A stretch of 34,143 nucleotides of DNA from Planctomycetota bacterium (GTDB lineage Bacteria; Planctomycetota; PUPC01; JACPCR01): positions 1-34,143 of the forward strand of contig JASLXP010000545.1 in NCBI GenBank assembly GCA_030740295.1, read 5' to 3'. The notes beneath the pieces were generated by a model. That model made no database searches. It saw nothing but the letters and a program-made list of their open reading frames with translations, and was not told the DNA's origin. Positions 30,892 to 34,143 of the stretch are shown here, in pieces (position 1 is the first letter of the stretch; each line of letters opens with the position of its first letter). The position numbers and the translations under genes are program-made.

Positions 30892-33033
30892 TCAAGTGTA
30901 ATCGGCATAAAGTTCCTGGATGGCCTTTGGCTCTCCAATAACTGTGAGCCTGTCGTCTTCCTTGAAAACCGTATTCCCGTCTGGAACAAAAGTCATCTCG
31001 TCCCGCCGCACGACTGCTATCAGGCAGCCTGGCGGGAGCTGCAATTCCCTCAGGCGCTCTCCAAGGAAGTATGATGAAGAGCCGTTCTTCGAAATCTCAA
31101 TATGCACGAAACGTTCATCTCGAAGGAGAATTTCTCTGATCTCCTGTTCGTCTGTTGCATGTTCCCACTGCTCAATAAAATTGTCGCTGTCGATGTGTCG
31201 GGCAAGCTGTGCGAGGATTCGAAGGTGCCTCGCCGGATCCGCCTCGGGGCTGACGAGAAAGAAGATGGCATGAATGGGATCTTCGGTCGCGTGCTCCATG
31301 TGCAGAGAATCAGAGACCTCTATCTTCACACTTTCCTTTGTGCGCACAACGACCATGCCTGAGCTTTCCAAATCGTGTACGCGTACGTGGGGCAAGGCCG
31401 CGCCGCCTGAGACTGGTGTAGATCCGACACCGGTGCCTTCAAGAAAGCCGTTCGCCAATTTATCCCTGTCGAGATCGAGCATCTCGGCCAATGCCGTGGA
31501 CGCCTCCCCGGTGATCTCTTCAAATGTCCTTGGCTCGGTGATATCCAGGACGCCTGCCTGCATGACTACTTCGTCGTACGGATCTTCGGAACGCAGGCCT
31601 TTCTCCTTCATGATGCCGCGCAGCTCACGATCCAGCCCTTCGTGGCGTTTGTGGCCAAGCCGCTCGAAAACGTGATAAATCGCCCCGTGCCGCTCCACGC
31701 GCGATTTGCCGTAGTAGAAATACCAGAATGCGCCGAACGCTATCAGGCCCGTTGAAAACAGAATGGGCAATGCCCCCATATTCAGAATCAGATAACAGGG
31801 AGCGATAATTCCTATCACCTGCAGCCAGGGATAAAACGGCGCGCGATAGCCCGGATCGTAGGATTCGAGACCGCTCTCCCTCATGACAACAACTGCAAGA
31901 CACAGGAAGCCAAACAGCAGCAACTGAAACGCACTTGCCAGTTTGGCAATTTTCATGGGATCGAGAAAGAAGAGAATCAGGAGAACGATTCCCAGGGAGA
32001 GATAGATGCCATTGCTGGGCATCCCTTTGGTGTTGAGACTCCGAAAAGTGGCAGGAAGCAGGTGGTCGCGGCTCATGGCGAGCGGATACCTGGAAGAGCT
32101 CAGAATACCCGCATTGGCTACGGCGAAGAACGCGCAGATGGCGCCGATGCTCATCAGGATAGCGCCTGTCTTTCCCGCCATGGCCTGCGCGCATGTGGAG
32201 ACAATGCGGAGAATCTGCTTGTTTGCCAAGGCACCTTCAGCGCCGCCGGACTGCGCCTGCGAATGCAGTTGACTGATGTCAACCGCTCCTACCATGACGA
32301 ACGTTCCGACGCCATAAATAATGATGGCAGTCAGGACGGCCAGGAAAACCCCGATCGGCAGATTTCTTTCTGGATCCTTTACCTCCTCCGATACGCTCGC
32401 AACATTGGTTACCCCCACGTAGCTGATGTAAACCAGCCCTGCAGTGCTGACGATACTGTTGGCGCCAGCATCGAGAAATCCTCCGAAGTGACCCATGTTG
32501 AGGTTGAAGAACCCTTTGCCGATGAACCACGCAAGAATGGTCAGAAGCCCCCCAACAAGAAAGATCTGAAACGAGCCCGTCTTCTCCGCTCCCATCAGGT
32601 TCAGCATGGCGAACAAAACGGCGAAGCCTGCAGCCGCAGGAACAATGGGCACGCTGATGGAAGGGGCGACCGCCTGCACCAGGAGTTCCACATACACGCC
32701 CATCCCGACCAGCGCGAACGCTGTTTTTAAAAGAAGCGCCAGCCAGGTGCCCATGCCGCCAATGGTTCCGATAAACGGCCCCATGCTGCGGTCGAGAAAA
32801 TAGTAAGCACCACCCGCGCGGGGCATGGCGGTACCCAGCTCGACAGAACACAAGGTCGCAGGAATAAGCGGAACCGCGGCCAGAAGATAACAAAGCACGA
32901 CCGCCGGCCCGGCCTGCCCGTACGCCACACCAGGCAACAGGAAGAAACCAGAGCTGAGAGTCGCGCCGGTTGCCAGCGCATACACGCTGAACAGTGTGAG
33001 CCCCTTCTTCATCGGCGTTTTTTGGGTGGCCAT
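30892..33033 (-). CDS. APC-family permease fused to PTS EIIA-like and RCK_C (TrkA_C) domains
   Basis: A 713-residue fusion. Residues 8-440 are an amino acid/polyamine permease of the APC superfamily with about 12 helices; GATLSSGFFLLPG is the conserved substrate-binding first helix and EEVKDPERNLPIG the family signature. A linker leads to a PTS EIIA type 2 domain (about 500-640) in which H549 of GAALPHVRVHDL occupies the phosphorylated-histidine position. The C-terminus (about 650-712) is an RCK_C domain (LRELQLPPGCLIAVVRRD, TVFKEDDRLTVIG), which binds nucleotides or ions in potassium channels. Transport may thus be gated by phosphorylation and a ligand. An upstream in-frame TTG at 33075 would overlap the previous gene; the ATG at 33033 is preferred. 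The oxidoreductase stop is 22 nt upstream. Confidence 0.85.
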   Translation of the reverse strand: MATQKTPMKKGLTLFSVYALATGATLSSGFFLLPGVAYGQAGPAVVLCYLLAAVPLIPATLCSVELGTAMPRAGGAYYFLDRSMGPFIGTIGGMGTWLALLLKTAFALVGMGVYVELLVQAVAPSISVPIVPAAAGFAVLFAMLNLMGAEKTGSFQIFLVGGLLTILAWFIGKGFFNLNMGHFGGFLDAGANSIVSTAGLVYISYVGVTNVASVSEEVKDPERNLPIGVFLAVLTAIIIYGVGTFVMVGAVDISQLHSQAQSGGAEGALANKQILRIVSTCAQAMAGKTGAILMSIGAICAFFAVANAGILSSSRYPLAMSRDHLLPATFRSLNTKGMPSNGIYLSLGIVLLILFFLDPMKIAKLASAFQLLLFGFLCLAVVVMRESGLESYDPGYRAPFYPWLQVIGIIAPCYLILNMGALPILFSTGLIAFGAFWYFYYGKSRVERHGAIYHVFERLGHKRHEGLDRELRGIMKEKGLRSEDPYDEVVMQAGVLDITEPRTFEEITGEASTALAEMLDLDRDKLANGFLEGTGVGSTPVSGGAALPHVRVHDLESSGMVVVRTKESVKIEVSDSLHMEHATEDPIHAIFFLVSPEADPARHLRILAQLARHIDSDNFIEQWEHATDEQEIREILLRDERFVHIEISKNGSSSYFLGERLRELQLPPGCLIAVVRRDEMTFVPDGNTVFKEDDRLTVIGEPKAIQELYADYT

Positions 33034-33055
33034 GTGGGTTTTGGTTCGGAACTTG

Positions 33056-34057
33056 TCAGATATCGCCGGACTCAATCATGCTCAGGAAAGGCGAATCATC
33101 GATATCAAGCGGCAGAGGTACGAGAGCGCGGCGACGGCTGGACTCATAGGTGGCAAAGATGAGCTCGGTAGCCATAAGAGCTTTTCGGCCGCTCAGCTCA
33201 GGCTCATAATTCTCGCGCAGGGCAGACACGATATCTTTAGTTGCCTCGATCGTTCCGTTGGTAGTGTTGGTATCGAGATCTGGATACTGCCAGCCAGCAG
33301 CATTGCTGTTGAGCATGCGAATGGGAGGTTCTCCGGGAATGCCAAGCTCAAGGATGCCATCGGTACCTAACATGCGAAGCTGGCCGTTTCCCCAAGGCTC
33401 TTTGCCAGCCATCACCATGCCCATCACCCCATTCTCAAACGCGTACTGTGAAATGCCGTGAGTCGTTACGGGAACGCCAAATACATCTCTCGGCTCAGAA
33501 TGATCGATCTGACCGAGCACCCACTTAACAGGAGTCTGGTTGTTGAAGAAAAAGATCATATCGAACCAGTGTGTACCCCAGTCGAGCAGGTTGGGACAGA
33601 AGCCTTCGATTCTGCGCAATTCGCCGATAGCCCCGCCTTGGCCGAGGTCCCTTGCAGTCTTGAATCGGGCCTCAAAACGGCGCTGATGGCAGAAGGTGAC
33701 GATGACGCCCGCATCCTCGCATGCCTTCTGCATCGCCTTGGCTTCACCGAATGTTGGCGCCATGGGCTTCTCTGAATGAATCGCCTTTACACCCGCGTTG
33801 ACAGCATCAATGACCATGTCGTGATGCAGGCGAATCCACGTGCAGATGCTGACAATGTCGAGGCTCTCCTTTTCCAGCATCTTACGATAGTCGCTGTATG
33901 AATTCGGAATATCGTGCTCTTTCGCCATGGCTTTCGCACTGTCTTCAACCGGGTCTGAGCACGCAACGATGGTCGCGCCTTCTGTCTCTCGATAACCGTT
34001 CGCATGCCCTTTGCCGCGGCCGCCGCAGCCGATAATGCCTACTCTGAAATCTGTCAT
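33056..34057 (-). CDS. Gfo/Idh/MocA family oxidoreductase
   Basis: A 333-residue NAD(P)-dependent dehydrogenase. The N-terminal Rossmann domain opens with FRVGIIGCGGRGKGHANGY, and the catalytic EKP motif is at 95-97 (AIHSEKPMAP). The C-terminal alpha/beta domain (about 125-330) contains LDWGTHWFDMIFFF, with the conserved Asp and His residues. Family members oxidise sugars, sugar acids, inositols or related compounds; the substrate cannot be told from sequence. No Tat or Sec signal is present, so it is cytoplasmic. It is the first gene of a minus-strand pair with the fused permease 22 nt downstream, suggesting that the permease imports a related substrate or a co-regulated one. The region right of its start (34058-34143) holds no recognised gene. 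Confidence 0.9.
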   Translation of the reverse strand: MTDFRVGIIGCGGRGKGHANGYRETEGATIVACSDPVEDSAKAMAKEHDIPNSYSDYRKMLEKESLDIVSICTWIRLHHDMVIDAVNAGVKAIHSEKPMAPTFGEAKAMQKACEDAGVIVTFCHQRRFEARFKTARDLGQGGAIGELRRIEGFCPNLLDWGTHWFDMIFFFNNQTPVKWVLGQIDHSEPRDVFGVPVTTHGISQYAFENGVMGMVMAGKEPWGNGQLRMLGTDGILELGIPGEPPIRMLNSNAAGWQYPDLDTNTTNGTIEATKDIVSALRENYEPELSGRKALMATELIFATYESSRRRALVPLPLDIDDSPFLSMIESGDI

Positions 34058-34143
34058 GGGTGTCTCTTAATGGCGTGAATGGGGAGTATGTTAAGCGTGC
34101 GCAGGTTTGGTGTCACCGCGGTTCTTCTGTGCCGCTGGTAGCT

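Overview
The window reads as chromosomal DNA from a Gram-negative bacterium, probably an uncultured member of the PVC-like or neighbouring deep phyla (Verrucomicrobiota, Planctomycetota, Lentisphaerota, Hydrogenedentota, Sumerlaeota). TamA/TamB give the outer membrane. A PQQ-type propeller beginning with a WWRGP motif, a Gfo/Idh/MocA oxidoreductase, an SMP-30 lactonase and a nested REP hairpin of the TTGGAGTGCG type fit those phyla. The phylum is an inference. No rRNA, tRNA, CRISPR array, phage module or intact transposase was found.

Layout. 1-2407 (minus): tamB start and tamA. 2446-5457 (plus): GNAT acetyltransferase, small membrane protein, CorA-like protein, exported PQQ propeller. 5556-6485 (minus): protein made only of WG repeats. 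6654-8185 (plus): gmk, coaC-type decarboxylase and a broken FAD-oxidoreductase gene. 8062-8937 (minus): SMP-30 lactonase. 9051-9818 (plus): orphan hisF. 9820-10065: palindromic and tandem repeat element. 10074-14611 (plus): pilT, a membrane-anchored GspE/PilB-type ATPase and a CvpA-like protein with an apparent ATT start. 14740-20832 (plus): tightly coupled operon of MoxR-like AAA+ ATPase, VWA protein, acidic unknown protein and SF2 helicase with a hydrophobic segment. 20838-21350 (minus): DUF1992 protein. 21370-22728 (plus): der. 22729-23342: non-coding stretch with a possible gene remnant. 23343-28626 (plus): prkA, yeaH-like VWA gene, spoVR and an unknown gene, closed by a terminator. 28707-29417 (plus): DUF72 protein that looks cut by an amber codon. 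29526-30783 (minus): efp and a DUF1318 lipoprotein. 30892-34057 (minus): an APC permease fused to PTS EIIA and RCK_C domains, and a Gfo/Idh/MocA oxidoreductase.

The best candidate for an undescribed system is the 14.7-20.8 kb operon. Its four genes are joined by a 4-nt overlap, a 1-nt overlap and a 2-nt gap behind one extended -10 promoter. It has the logic of a MoxR-VWA remodelling machine but ends in a large DEAH helicase with a hydrophobic C-terminal segment and includes a very acidic partner without a recognised domain. A second AAA+/VWA module (PrkA, YeaH, SpoVR), of a known type, lies about 2.5 kb downstream, so two ATPase-plus-VWA machines sit almost side by side. All calls come from reading the sequence; no database search was run.
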